A stretch of DNA of 40,290 bases, from positions 1 through 40,290 of the IMG/VR virus record IMGVR_UViG_3300042465_001050. One strand, written 5' to 3'. The notes under the pieces are model-generated. The model saw only the letters and a program-made list of their open reading frames with translations. It was not told the DNA's origin and searched no databases. Position numbers and translations under genes: made by a program. This DNA is from a virus. Of the stretch, positions 7,863 to 16,442 are shown in pieces; position 1 is the stretch's first letter, and each line of letters opens with the position of its first letter.

Positions 7863-8918
7863 TTACTTTGAATATATGCCTTTACCAACTTCTAGGTAAA
7901 ATTTTGCTTCGTTTGCCGGTGGAGGACGCAATTTAGTGCGTATCTGAAAGATTGCAACATCAGTTTTTTTGTCTGCAAAGACTAAATTATTGCCGTTTGA
8001 TTTTGCAATTAATGTGACGTTTTTGCGTAGTTCATTGTAGTAGTCAACTGTAATCTCTTTGACTGTGCCTGATTGTACGTCAACAACGTCAGCCAAATCT
8101 GAACCGAAAATGCTTTTTGCTAAAAAGTCTAATGCTCTATTCGTGAACGTAGATTTAACAGATTCTTGTATCATTCTACTTTTTAAATCACTATACATCT
8201 CTTCAATCAAGGCAAACTTCGCGGCTTGTTCAACGGGTCCAGCAAAAGGCTTTGCTAATCGAATATATTTGGTTTCAGCATCCCATTGAATGCCAATTGC
8301 TTTTGCAATATCAAGCATACCGCGATATGGCGATAAGTTTGCAACTGTAACTGATTCTGATTTGAGTGAAAACGGCAGGCTGCCGCTAATGATTCTTTGA
8401 TTGCCACCTTTCTTTGTGGCATACACTTCTAGCGTAACGTCACCTTTAACTTCACCACCAGAAGATTCGCCTGCGATACCATCTGCAATGACTGTGAATG
8501 TGACTACTTCGCCAGTATTGTTATTTAAGAAATGATCAACTGCGGCGCCTGCTTTGCGGCTGAAACTTGCACCTTCAATTGCCTTGATTAACTGATCAAT
8601 TTTCTTATCGATGTTACCAACGTCTTTTGATGATTTGTACAGTACTTCATATTCTTTATCAAACGCGCCTTGTACTGACTCAGGCTTCAGTCTCATCTCA
8701 AAGTTTACATTGAAAAAGTCTGGAGGATTTTTTGCTCTTTGGCGCATATGCCCTTCAACAACTTTATGCTTGAATCTTCCTGTGCCAAACATCTTCGTAT
8801 CAACTTTAGTACGAATCTCATTTAGTTTTTTCTTGTCTACTGATCCGTATGCAAGATAGAGGCTAAGTGCAATGGTAAAGATACCTTCGATCACATCACC
8901 TTCATTCAGTTTTGCCAT
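7863..8918 (-). CDS. Conserved T4-like phage protein, function unknown
   Basis: A 351-residue soluble protein opening MAKLNEGDVIEGIFTIALSLYLA. It has a mixed alpha/beta middle with a small HMRQRAKNPPDFFNV segment and ends KFYLEVGKGIYSK. I recall proteins with this opening and ending near the charged virion genes of T4-like cyanophages and relatives, but their function is not known to me. It lies between the gene with a KWDG motif and the 871-aa virion gene. The 56-nt upstream gap contains TATAATAA, which is close to but not a consensus late or sigma70 element. Probably virion-associated by context. Confidence 0.65.
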   Translation of the reverse strand: MAKLNEGDVIEGIFTIALSLYLAYGSVDKKKLNEIRTKVDTKMFGTGRFKHKVVEGHMRQRAKNPPDFFNVNFEMRLKPESVQGAFDKEYEVLYKSSKDVGNIDKKIDQLIKAIEGASFSRKAGAAVDHFLNNNTGEVVTFTVIADGIAGESSGGEVKGDVTLEVYATKKGGNQRIISGSLPFSLKSESVTVANLSPYRGMLDIAKAIGIQWDAETKYIRLAKPFAGPVEQAAKFALIEEMYSDLKSRMIQESVKSTFTNRALDFLAKSIFGSDLADVVDVQSGTVKEITVDYYNELRKNVTLIAKSNGNNLVFADKKTDVAIFQIRTKLRPPPANEAKFYLEVGKGIYSK

Positions 8919-8974
8919 ATTATTACCCTATTTTTTCTTCTTGTTATTATAAGTAGGAGTGTAGCCTTTGAAGA

Positions 8975-10216
8975 TTATCTCTGCCAGCCTTTAATCACCT
9001 CTGGAGAGAAGTTTGCGTAACTGAAACGCAATCTATCAACTAGTTTTACAGCATTTCCTGTCAGGTGATCAATCGCAACGTACCCCTCAACACCAGTCAC
9101 TTCATAACCATTCTTTGTCAACAAGAAAGTTTGAAGACTCTTCACTTCATCTAGTTTCTTCACTAGAATCAACTTTGCTTCAGCAAGTAAATTAATTAGC
9201 GTAAAGATATTTTCGAGTTGCGCTTTGTTCTTTGCGCTGAAAAACTTCAAACCATCCATCTTTTTTGCTTCCCATTCTGCTTTTGACTTTGCAGATTTGC
9301 GAGAATCAATCTCTTTATCATAGTACGCTGTCATAAACTGAATCAATTCAGTTACATGACTCTTTACGTTTGTAATTTTGAGTTGGTTTCTGACTTTTGT
9401 ATTGTTGAATGTTTTGATTTTCTCGCGCAGTTCGTCTGTCTCTCTGATGTGATTCAGAACCTTAGCGTCTATCTTATAGAAAATCTTTCCTGCGTCAGAA
9501 AGTATGTCTGTAACTTTATCTGTTTCTTCTTTGGTCAATGTTGCTTTACCAGAAACGTCTTTGTAGTCTACATCTGTAGACCAAACTCGGCTTGTTTTCT
9601 TGAGTGTAGATAAAATGTCCTTACCAAAGACTGCTTTCATTGTTTCGAATGAAGAGCCTTCATAAAACGTATGCCATACAATGCCAATTTCAGCGGACTT
9701 GATACTTTTAGCAAGTTCACTTTGCGCTGGAACTGCATAGACAAGAGTATTTGGATGGAATGTGACATAATCTTCACCATCAATCGTGACGTTCTTTAGA
9801 TCAGATTTAGTGAAAAGCAAGTCACCTTGAATAACGCCAACAATTCCAAGTGCTGGCAACTCAGCAAGACATGCTTTGAGTTTAGCCGCAAGGTCACCTG
9901 ATGTATCATCGTCAATTTCTGCGTTGGTTTTGTAGACTTTGGGATTTTTATTGAATACACCCTTCTTTGCTACAAAGAATTTACCATCACTAGGGTCTTT
10001 GCCTGCGAAAATTGCTGGCGCGCCATCCCATTTAACTGTGACGCTTACTCTTTGTTTTGAGTGGCCGGCTAACATATCGCGTACAGCACGGAGTGCATTG
10101 ATACTGTCGCGGGCACCCTTAACACCGCCATTAAGAACATCGTCTTCGGCATGTTCCATGTGCGTGTTTTTTTGTTCGTTTAAATATTCTTTGAATTTCA
10201 GCATAAAGAAGCCCAT
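8975..10216 (-). CDS. Conserved phage protein with a ligase-like KxDG motif
   Basis: A 413-residue protein (405 if it starts at the second ATG, 10204, which leaves a more usual leader after the late promoter). A conserved block near residues 20-95 (HAEDDVLNGGVKGARDSIN, VSVTVKWDGAPAIFAGKDP, then FFVAKKGVFNKNPK) marks a family widespread in T4-like marine phages, which I believe is listed as DUF6267. K62-W63-D64-G65 has the form of motif I (KxDG) of nucleotidyltransferase-fold ligases, and VGVIQGDLLF could hold an acidic motif. Enzyme activity is conjecture; other ligase motifs are not clear. Late promoter placement suggests a late or packaged protein. Confidence 0.7.
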   Translation of the reverse strand: MGFFMLKFKEYLNEQKNTHMEHAEDDVLNGGVKGARDSINALRAVRDMLAGHSKQRVSVTVKWDGAPAIFAGKDPSDGKFFVAKKGVFNKNPKVYKTNAEIDDDTSGDLAAKLKACLAELPALGIVGVIQGDLLFTKSDLKNVTIDGEDYVTFHPNTLVYAVPAQSELAKSIKSAEIGIVWHTFYEGSSFETMKAVFGKDILSTLKKTSRVWSTDVDYKDVSGKATLTKEETDKVTDILSDAGKIFYKIDAKVLNHIRETDELREKIKTFNNTKVRNQLKITNVKSHVTELIQFMTAYYDKEIDSRKSAKSKAEWEAKKMDGLKFFSAKNKAQLENIFTLINLLAEAKLILVKKLDEVKSLQTFLLTKNGYEVTGVEGYVAIDHLTGNAVKLVDRLRFSYANFSPEVIKGWQR

Positions 10217-10229
10217 CGTTATGATAGAC

Positions 10230-10237
10230 TATTTATG
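10230..10237 (-). promoter_or_regulatory. Late promoter variant CATAAATA
   Basis: CATAAATA matches seven of eight positions of TATAAATA and fits the relaxed NATAAATA consensus used by many T4-like phages of marine hosts. It starts directly after the stop of the 112-aa gene and lies 14 nt before the first, 26 nt before the second ATG of the KWDG gene, favouring the second ATG. Confidence 0.6.
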
Positions 10238-10576
10238 TCACCGGCGCATTTTGGCTTGATCTTCTGCATCTTCTTTTGAGAAAATTGGCACGGCATTTGA
10301 TTTGTGTAGTGTTCCGATGCCCAAAAGATTGCTACCCGTGTACTTGGGCGATTCTTTTTTCGTAGCAGAACCTACAAATGAATTGAGTGAGGGATAGTGT
10401 GGAGTTTGCCTACGATGAGGGTCGGGCGCAGGCGCGTAAGAGACAAACTCTTTTTTCTTTGAATTGTTCTTATTAATGCCATGGGATTTGAGCCATGCAT
10501 CATACTCAGCCTGCGCTTTTTGCCAGCCAGGCTTTTTCTTTGCTTTGGGTTTCTTGAAGTATGCGTGAATAATCAT
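10238..10576 (-). CDS. Small basic protein of unknown function
   Basis: A 112-residue protein starting MIIHAYFKKPKAKKKPGWQK, followed by AEYDAWLKSHG, a Pro/Tyr/Ser-rich middle (PDPHRRQTPHYPSLNSF) and a KEDAEDQAKMRR end. The composition suggests a small nucleic-acid-binding or intrinsically disordered protein. I do not recognise a family. The start is chosen at the ATG 15 codons inside the longer frame, because the upstream part would overlap the sigma70-type promoter. It is a single-gene early unit placed between late virion genes. Its likely start site lies just downstream of an ACTAGAA/TTCTAGT palindrome. Confidence 0.65.
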   Translation of the reverse strand: MIIHAYFKKPKAKKKPGWQKAQAEYDAWLKSHGINKNNSKKKEFVSYAPAPDPHRRQTPHYPSLNSFVGSATKKESPKYTGSNLLGIGTLHKSNAVPIFSKEDAEDQAKMRR

Positions 10577-10603
10577 GGCAAATCTCTCTACACTAGAACT
10601 TCT

Positions 10604-10632
10604 AGTATAGCAGATTACCACAATTCTGTCAA
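10604..10632 (-). promoter_or_regulatory. Sigma70-type promoter with extended -10, TTGACA-N17-TATACT
   Basis: The -35 TTGACA is at 10632-10627 and the -10 TATACT at 10609-10604, with a 17-nt spacer ending in TGC (extended -10). It reads into the 112-aa gene. A perfect 7-bp inverted repeat (arms 10592-10598 and 10600-10606) overlaps the -10 and the start region. The 12-mer TGCTATACTAGA is identical in the promoter near 31002-31029. Confidence 0.8.
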
Positions 10633-10633
10633 G

Positions 10634-11275
10634 TTATCCGTGAGTATCTAGACTGCCAAGAACAGTAAATGCGCTATTTGCGTCTTTAATAATGGTAAAT
10701 GTTATTGAATCTACAGCATTTGAATTGCCAGAAGGAATTGTATTATTTTTCCACTTAATTGTTCTTACAGTACCATCAGTTTGTACTGCATTGATAATGT
10801 AAGGAGTTGCGCCTTGTTCAATTACAACCTTAGCATCAGTAACAAAACTTACACCACTATTAACGCCCACAAAATTTGCAGTAATATTGCTACTTAGATT
10901 TGACTGATAGAAAACAGGTCCATCGTTTAAATTATAAGCAATTGTCGCGCTATATGCATCTTTAGTTGTTACTACATTGTATGATGTTTTAAATACTGTA
11001 TTTGATTGAGTAAGATTATTCGCAGTATTTGCTTGTGCATAGGCGGCATTAGCAGTTAGATAAGCGGCATTCGCGGTAAACCAGGCGGCATTCGCTACAT
11101 TGAATGTATTGTTCGCTGTAGATATAATTGTATTTGTTGTATTAGAAACAATGGTGTCAACCACAAGATCAGCGTTGCCAGTCTCAAGATTATTAACTTT
11201 GAGAATTACTTCGTTGATTGTAGTTCGCCACTCATTGAATGTATTGGCTAGTTCTAGATTTGCTGTTGCCGCCAT
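10634..11275 (-). CDS. Virion structural protein, tail-fibre-like with Ala/Asn repeats
   Basis: A 213-residue protein. A short helical N-terminus (MAATANLELANTFNEWRTTIN) is followed at about 60-95 by a repeat of seven to eight residues of the form AxxTANAAY (WFTANAAYLTANAAYAQANT), usual for fibre or coiled-stalk segments. A beta-rich C-terminal domain with IKWKNNTIPSGNSNAVDSIT ends in VLGSLDTHG. The composition (Thr, Asn, Ala, Val; no Cys) is that of a phage fibre. It has a TATAAATA late promoter 28 nt upstream and an AGGGG ribosome site. A role in host attachment is plausible but not shown. Confidence 0.75.
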   Translation of the reverse strand: MAATANLELANTFNEWRTTINEVILKVNNLETGNADLVVDTIVSNTTNTIISTANNTFNVANAAWFTANAAYLTANAAYAQANTANNLTQSNTVFKTSYNVVTTKDAYSATIAYNLNDGPVFYQSNLSSNITANFVGVNSGVSFVTDAKVVIEQGATPYIINAVQTDGTVRTIKWKNNTIPSGNSNAVDSITFTIIKDANSAFTVLGSLDTHG

Positions 11276-11302
11276 GGTATGCCCCTGTAAAAAGTCTTCT
11301 AC

Positions 11303-11310
11303 TATTTATA
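11303..11310 (-). promoter_or_regulatory. T4-type late promoter TATAAATA
   Basis: An exact TATAAATA in the 40-nt gap between the 72-aa gene and the fibre-like structural gene, giving a leader of about 20-25 nt. It separates the early/middle replication genes upstream from a late virion gene. Confidence 0.75.
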
Positions 11311-11315
11311 TGTTT

Positions 11316-11534
11316 TTAACTCTTAAAGGAACTAATATCGCTAGGCGTTAAGGGTTTAAGATCATAGTTCGTAAATGAGATAGTATCTGTTGCTGAATAA
11401 TTTCCTGCCATATAGTCTTGTCCATATAAGGTAAATTTCACACTTTCTTCTTTTGGGGCAGGTTTACCCGTATGCTGTTCAAGTTCTTCGATCAACTCGC
11501 GCATTTGTGCTACAATTTCTGGAATAGTTCTCAT
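11316..11534 (-). CDS. Small acidic protein downstream of the helicase gene
   Basis: A 72-residue protein. The N-terminal half is a helix (IPEIVAQMRELIEELEQHTG), followed by a short beta-like part (VKFTLYGQDYMAGNY, SFTNYDLKPL). Its ATG overlaps the helicase stop codon in an ATGA, so it is translated from the same message as gene 41. No family is recognised. It could be a helicase accessory factor by position only. Confidence 0.6.
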   Translation of the reverse strand: MRTIPEIVAQMRELIEELEQHTGKPAPKEESVKFTLYGQDYMAGNYSATDTISFTNYDLKPLTPSDISSFKS

Positions 11535-12943
11535 ACTTTGAATCCTTCAAATTTACGTTGTTTCTCTCTTCTTCCGAAGTCCGATTTATCAAAAAGTGGT
11601 TCATCTGGTTGGACCTGCCCGCTATCATGTATATGATTTTGTGCAGTCTGTTCTACATCATACAACTTCATTTTTGCTTTATCAACACCAATCATGAATC
11701 GTTTGTTTGTGTCTGGATTGTTGTAACGATTCTTTAATTGCTTGACCATCATCTGATTCAGATCAGTAAGTTCTTCAGTAGCAATCAATGCAATCATAAA
11801 ATCTGCTGTTGCTGGCAGACCAAACGATTCACTTGTGTCTGTTATGTCAACATCAGAATTCGAGTAGCCACCTCGCGTTGTTTGTGTCGCTGAAATAACA
11901 GGCACCTTATGCTCAACTGCAAGTCCACGCAATTCTTCTGCAATCGCTTTAATGAAAGAATATGAATTGACATTAGCACCTTGGCGCATTCTAGATGACG
12001 CACAAATATTCAGATAGTCAATATAGATTATGTCAGGAACAAATTGTCTTTTCAGTTTAAGTTCGTTAAGCAAATGCTTGAAGTGAATTACATTTGCGCT
12101 TGCCGTTGGATACTCTTTAATGATTAGCCGACCAAGAGTTTTTTCTTTCAGTCGTTCAATCTTTTTAAGATACGATTCTTTAGGTAGTGCCATCAACTTG
12201 TCTATGTCAACATTCATAAGATTCGCATCAATACGTTCTGCAATTCTTTCTTCAGCCATCTCAAGTGTGATATACAATACATTCTTGCCAATTGTAAGAT
12301 TAGCCGCGGCACAATGGCACATGAACATTGACTTACCCACACCAGTACCGGCAAGAATAATGTTCAAAGTTTTTTCTGGCAAGCCGCCTTTAGTGATTCG
12401 ATTGAGATAGTCTAGATCAAACGGAATACGCTTTTCAACTGTATGATAAAACTCATAGCGAGTTTCTGCGTCATCTATAAAGTCATGCCCAACATGATTA
12501 TCAAATGAAATTGCAAGTGCATCAGATAGAATGTCAGGAATTGCACCCTTTTCTTTTTTGCTATTACCGCTTTCATCTAGAATCTGAATTGATTCCATGA
12601 TTGCGTTGTAGATTGCTTTCTCTTGACAGAATTTTTCTGTTGCATCTAGAAGCCACGCACCATCTCTTGTATCAAACTCTGTGGAGTTTAATTCATCTAA
12701 AAGTCCTGTGACTTTCTTATGTTGGTCACCAGATAAGTTTGAACGACCATCAATCTCAATTGTAATTGCTTCAACTGTTGGTAAGTTATTATATTTCGTG
12801 ATGTACTTATGAATTTCTTCGTAAATAACTTTTTCTGAATGATCTGAAAAGTAATCACCAGAAAGAAACGGAAGAATCTTTCTAGTGTACGCATCATCAT
12901 TCAGTAGGTGTTTCAGTATTTTCTTTTCTACGCTCATCATCAT
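11531..12943 (-). CDS. 41: Replicative DNA helicase (T4 gp41, DnaB family)
   Basis: A 470-residue hexameric helicase of the replication fork, about the size of T4 gp41 (475 aa). The N-terminal helical domain (about 1-150) is of the DnaB type. The RecA-like motor has Walker A AGTGVGKS at 198-205, Walker B in DIIYIDYLN near 295, and a VPVISATQTTRGG segment that fits motif H3. It moves 5'-3' on the lagging strand and recruits primase. It lies in the uvsX to 41 order familiar from T4. It overlaps the small upstream gene by 47 nt, and three ATG codons in a row could serve as starts (12943, 12940 or 12937). Confidence 0.95.
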   Translation of the reverse strand: MMMSVEKKILKHLLNDDAYTRKILPFLSGDYFSDHSEKVIYEEIHKYITKYNNLPTVEAITIEIDGRSNLSGDQHKKVTGLLDELNSTEFDTRDGAWLLDATEKFCQEKAIYNAIMESIQILDESGNSKKEKGAIPDILSDALAISFDNHVGHDFIDDAETRYEFYHTVEKRIPFDLDYLNRITKGGLPEKTLNIILAGTGVGKSMFMCHCAAANLTIGKNVLYITLEMAEERIAERIDANLMNVDIDKLMALPKESYLKKIERLKEKTLGRLIIKEYPTASANVIHFKHLLNELKLKRQFVPDIIYIDYLNICASSRMRQGANVNSYSFIKAIAEELRGLAVEHKVPVISATQTTRGGYSNSDVDITDTSESFGLPATADFMIALIATEELTDLNQMMVKQLKNRYNNPDTNKRFMIGVDKAKMKLYDVEQTAQNHIHDSGQVQPDEPLFDKSDFGRREKQRKFEGFKV

Positions 12944-13229
12944 ATCGTTTCTCAGCCTCTTCTAAAGAATGCTGAAGCAATGAATTCATCACTTCACCAA
13001 GTACTTCTTCAAACTCTTCATTGCCTTCTAAAGTTTCATCGTTGTGTACTGTATAATCAAAAGAAATAGTTGCTTCGCCATCTTCAATCTTTTCATTAAC
13101 ATGAATTGAACCGAATGTAAACTCTACTTCTTTGTAAGGTCCAGTCAGAATTTCAATGCTTGCTAAATCATGTTTTTCTTTGTATGTATAGAGTCTGTCT
13201 GTTACTCGAAAATCTACATCATATTTCAT
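12897..13229 (-). CDS. Small acidic protein between uvsX and the helicase gene
   Basis: A 110-residue, Glu-rich protein with an alternating beta-like N-terminal part ([34 protein letters not shown]) and an acidic helical C-terminus ([15 protein letters not shown]). Its ATG overlaps the uvsX stop by 4 nt and its end overlaps the helicase start, so all three are translationally linked. In T4 the corresponding slot holds gene 40, but I see no clear similarity to gp40. Function unknown. Confidence 0.65.
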   Translation of the reverse strand: MKYDVDFRVTDRLYTYKEKHDLASIEILTGPYKEVEFTFGSIHVNEKIEDGEATISFDYTVHNDETLEGNEEFEEVLGEVMNSLLQHSLEEAEKRYDDERRKENTETPTE

Positions 13230-14290
13230 GCTTCTTCCTCTACAAGTTCTTCTTCATCGGAGAAGCCAGCGCCATCTTGTCCATACAAGAATTCTTTTTT
13301 ACATGCTTCATCAATTGCGTCCAAAATTTCTTTTGTGAAATATTTTTCAGGATCATCGTTGATTGACTTACCAAATACTTTTGTGCCATCTGGCAGTTCG
13401 TATCGGGTTGATACTTTCTTAATTATATCATATTTCTCAGCAATTTCAAGTAGCCCGTAGTAACGATCCAAACCTGTGCTGTAAGTAATCTTTACTTCAA
13501 CTTGTGAGTTTTCTTTTGTTAGGCGCGACTTTTGCAACTTAGCGCGAACGATGTTACCGACAACAGCAGTACCATCTTTGTCTTTACGCTTAGACAAGTA
13601 AACGATTGTGGATGCTGTGTACTTCAAGCCAGAGCCACCAGACATTTCTTTCATTGGAATATATGCACCAACCACATCATAAACGTGATTTGTTACAAGT
13701 AAAGGCACACCAATCTTAGCAAGTTTCAAATTCAATACACGGAATGTTGCTTTGAGAATAGCAGACTTGGTCATGTCTTTAGTCTCTTTGCCTTCAGCAG
13801 TATCTTCCATTTCTTTAGTAGAAGACAACTGCCCAAGAGAATCAAGAACCATAATCATTGGCTTGCGCTTGGCTTCTGGTTGCGCTTGATACTTTTCAAT
13901 AATTTGCAATGCGGTATGGCGAAACTTCTGAATTGTATCTGGTTCAGAGATTACGACACGCTTGGTGTCAACACCGCGAGACTCCATCATATTTTTTGTA
14001 ACTGCGGCTTCAGTATCAAAGTAAATAACACCGCCTTCAGGATTTGCATCAAGGAATTGTTTAACAATGCCCAAGACAAAGAATGTTTTTCCTGTTGATG
14101 ATTCACCAGCGAATGCAGTTACTTTATTGTTAGGTACACCGCCATAGATGCTACCTGATAGAACAGCATTCAATGCATATGAACCTGTATCAATACATCC
14201 ACTATACTCAGCAGATGCGCCACCGTCAGATAAAATCTTTGTGTCTTCATCTTTCAATTGACTAACTAAATCTGTAAAAAAATTACCCAT
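13226..14290 (-). CDS. uvsX: UvsX RecA-like recombinase
   Basis: A 354-residue recombinase that coats single-stranded DNA and drives strand exchange, supporting recombination-dependent replication and repair. Walker A GESSTGKT is at 62-69, [12 protein letters not shown] follows near 92-103, and [12 protein letters not shown] is Walker B near 150. [22 protein letters not shown] supplies the DNA-binding loop region. The C-terminal tail is acidic ([10 protein letters not shown]), as in T4 UvsX. The start is the ATG behind GAGGTGATT; the GTG two codons earlier is part of this ribosome site. The length is somewhat shorter than T4 UvsX (about 390 aa). Confidence 0.95.
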   Translation of the reverse strand: MGNFFTDLVSQLKDEDTKILSDGGASAEYSGCIDTGSYALNAVLSGSIYGGVPNNKVTAFAGESSTGKTFFVLGIVKQFLDANPEGGVIYFDTEAAVTKNMMESRGVDTKRVVISEPDTIQKFRHTALQIIEKYQAQPEAKRKPMIMVLDSLGQLSSTKEMEDTAEGKETKDMTKSAILKATFRVLNLKLAKIGVPLLVTNHVYDVVGAYIPMKEMSGGSGLKYTASTIVYLSKRKDKDGTAVVGNIVRAKLQKSRLTKENSQVEVKITYSTGLDRYYGLLEIAEKYDIIKKVSTRYELPDGTKVFGKSINDDPEKYFTKEILDAIDEACKKEFLYGQDGAGFSDEEELVEEEA

Positions 14291-14299
14291 AATCACCTC

Positions 14300-14992
14300 T
14301 CATATTAAGTTGTTTTTTATTTCTTTCAATATCATTTTTTTTAATTTAAAAATATTGTAATAATAACTCATTTTTTTAAATGCTTTATACCTTCTAGAAT
14401 TTAATCCGTTGTGAATAAATTCTAATATTAATGGAGTTTTTCTATACTGAATAAAATTAATCTTTTCATCTGTATGAAATTTTATATAGTAAAGAGAATC
14501 GCCTTCGTTAATTCTCACACTATTATAACTCTTTTTTAAGTAAAAAGCAAGTTCTAAATTCCTATACCATTTAGCAATATCGAATGTTCCTGGTATGGTA
14601 ATACATTTTTGCGAGTATTCTGATTCTTCCATAAAAGGATGTTCTACTGTTATCGGCAAAGAATCTTGCTCAGTAAAGAAAATAAAATTTTGAGAAAATG
14701 ACAAAAGTTTATTTTCAAGTGATCTAACTAAAACGTGATTGTTCCAAAAATTTTGATCAAATGATGATGAAGTAACATTCGATAATTTTTCATCAAAAAT
14801 AAAATCATAAGAATATAAAGACTTTACTAAAAATTTATTATTAAAATAATCTTTTAGTGCTGGACAAAATCTCAAATCATTTTTTTGATTTGAAAAAACT
14901 TCATTTTCTAGTGTCTTTTCGTATAGTGGCATTGGAGGCTCCGCTCTCATCCATTCTTCTTCTAAACAAGACCAATAAACATTAATTGTCAT
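14300..14992 (-). CDS. AT-rich gene for a 230-aa protein of unknown function
   Basis: Opens MTINVYWSCLEEEWMRAEPP, has Phe, Tyr, Asn and Lys in high number, and ends in a basic helix (FKLKKMILKEIKNNLI). I recall proteins with the same opening from marine T4-like phages, without known function. The DNA is visibly richer in A and T than uvsX and the neighbouring genes, with long A/T runs and AT-ending codons, suggesting separate acquisition. Its start overlaps the end of the cytidylyltransferase gene by 11 nt. By this pairing it might act in surface sugar or glycan chemistry, but nothing in the protein itself shows this. Confidence 0.65.
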   Translation of the reverse strand: MTINVYWSCLEEEWMRAEPPMPLYEKTLENEVFSNQKNDLRFCPALKDYFNNKFLVKSLYSYDFIFDEKLSNVTSSSFDQNFWNNHVLVRSLENKLLSFSQNFIFFTEQDSLPITVEHPFMEESEYSQKCITIPGTFDIAKWYRNLELAFYLKKSYNSVRINEGDSLYYIKFHTDEKINFIQYRKTPLILEFIHNGLNSRRYKAFKKMSYYYNIFKLKKMILKEIKNNLI

Positions 14993-15479
14993 TTTGATAT
15001 TTTCTCAATAAATTAGGAGAGTATTGCTCAATGGTAGGTTCACCTATGAACTCACTACGTTTTGCCATTTCTAATTCATATACACGATTCCGAATCTCAC
15101 TAGAACTATACTTGTGCTGTCTCTTATGATAATGTATTTCGATCCCATTGTCAAGACAATATTGCTTTCCAGTAAAATCTCTACCAAGGTATTCTTCACT
15201 TAGGAAACGAATCTGTATTGTTTGCGTTTTGATTAAATTCAGTAAGTCATCTTCTGTTTCATAAACTAGAATCTCATCAATATATTTTACCGCTTGCAGT
15301 TGAACGTATCTTTCGTATACGCTTTGTATTGGTTTGTTTTTTAAACCAGGTCGATCAATGGTAGGATCTATCTGTAGTGCCACCTTGAGATAGTTGCACA
15401 ATTCTTTTTCTTGCTTGAGCATAGTAATATGCCCCGCATGTAGCATGTCAAATGATGAACAATTAAAACCAATTTTCAT
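14982..15479 (-). CDS. Cytidylyltransferase-fold protein (TagD/GCT-like)
   Basis: A 165-residue nucleotidyltransferase-like protein. The N-terminal nucleotide-binding signature is FNCSSFDMLHAGHITML, with HAGH at 14-17, and a C-terminal YSSSEIRNR fits the ISxxxxR phosphate-binding motif. Family members such as glycerol-3-phosphate cytidylyltransferase transfer CMP to a phosphorylated alcohol. The substrate here is not readable. The end (residues 135-165) carries an extra tail. It sits between a membrane protein gene and the AT-rich 230-aa gene, inside the replication/recombination operon, where such genes are common hitchhikers in T4-like marine phages. Confidence 0.8.
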   Translation of the reverse strand: MKIGFNCSSFDMLHAGHITMLKQEKELCNYLKVALQIDPTIDRPGLKNKPIQSVYERYVQLQAVKYIDEILVYETEDDLLNLIKTQTIQIRFLSEEYLGRDFTGKQYCLDNGIEIHYHKRQHKYSSSEIRNRVYELEMAKRSEFIGEPTIEQYSPNLLRKYQNDN

Positions 15480-15483
15480 AATA

Positions 15484-16440
15484 TTACTTCTCTAATGGAT
15501 ATTTTTGTGTACGGCGAACCTCAGAAATTTTTTCTATCTCATCTTTATTCATTGGCACGGGATCAAAAGACGTTACATCAATCTTTTCTTTTACTTCGTA
15601 CTCTGTCTCTTCTAATTCTTTTTTCGTAGGAGTTTCATCTACGTTTGTCATGAATGGCAGAATTGGTTCTAGATTTTCTCTTTCTTCTCTTGCTTGTCTT
15701 AATGAAAAGTTACCTGCGATGACAAGCAAAACTGCAAGCGGGTCAAAAACTAAAACGATTAAAATAATTACCCATCGTACTGCCTGTTCAAGCATAGTTT
15801 GTGTGACTTGCTCATCATATATCATTGCGGCAATATACTTGAGTGGTCCTACCTCAGATTCAACCTTTCGTACTTCCGTAGCGAATGGCTGTCTATCTTC
15901 ATTGAGTTTAGCAACAATTTTTTGTTGGGCTTCGTTTTCGTTAGCGATACGGTTTCTCTCTGCTTTCTGAGAAACACGCAAAGCATTTGCCCTTCTGGCA
16001 CCTTCTTCTGAAGTGCTTCGTGCCATAATCTGGTCCACACTTTCATCCAATTGTTTAAGTACCTTACGGTTTGCATCAATCGTATCCTTTGCTACACGAA
16101 TTTTATCATCAATAATTTCTAACTTCGATATTGCATCACCTGTGGCAAGACTTTGATCGCTGTGCGCCTTTGATAGAAAGCCAAAGATGCCCAATGACGT
16201 AATGAACATTAATACAATTATAGCACAAACAAAATAATACTTCAACAGTTTGGGCGCAACATCCCAATTTTTATATACCCATGACGCGACAACAAGTTTA
16301 GCCGCTTCGAGTGTGCCACCCATAACTGCGATTGGAATTGGGGCGGCAGAAAATATCGCTATAAGACCTATAACGGAATAGTAAGCGGCTATGCCTGATA
16401 CGCTTAACGCGCACAGTAAAGTAAGGATCGCAAATAACAT
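15484..16440 (-). CDS. Membrane protein with a central periplasmic or cytoplasmic coiled coil
   Basis: A 318-residue protein. Hydrophobic segments at about 1-20, 23-45 and 66-90 are followed by a long Lys/Glu/Arg-rich coiled coil (about 95-205, DDKIRVAKDTIDANRKVLKQ), a further strong span near 222-247 (VIILIVLVFDPLAVLLVIAG) and a charged tail of 70 residues. Similar TM-coil-TM proteins are frequent in T4-like marine phages; their function is unknown to me. It lies 2 nt downstream of the 133-aa gene. Possible roles in host membrane takeover or superinfection exclusion are guesses. Confidence 0.7.
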   Translation of the reverse strand: MLFAILTLLCALSVSGIAAYYSVIGLIAIFSAAPIPIAVMGGTLEAAKLVVASWVYKNWDVAPKLLKYYFVCAIIVLMFITSLGIFGFLSKAHSDQSLATGDAISKLEIIDDKIRVAKDTIDANRKVLKQLDESVDQIMARSTSEEGARRANALRVSQKAERNRIANENEAQQKIVAKLNEDRQPFATEVRKVESEVGPLKYIAAMIYDEQVTQTMLEQAVRWVIILIVLVFDPLAVLLVIAGNFSLRQAREERENLEPILPFMTNVDETPTKKELEETEYEVKEKIDVTSFDPVPMNKDEIEKISEVRRTQKYPLEK

Positions 16441-16442
16441 AG

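Noticed and set aside
8940-8960. TATAATAA upstream of the 351-aa gene as a promoter
   Set aside because: It differs from TATAAATA, and no TTGACA-like -35 lies at a proper distance.
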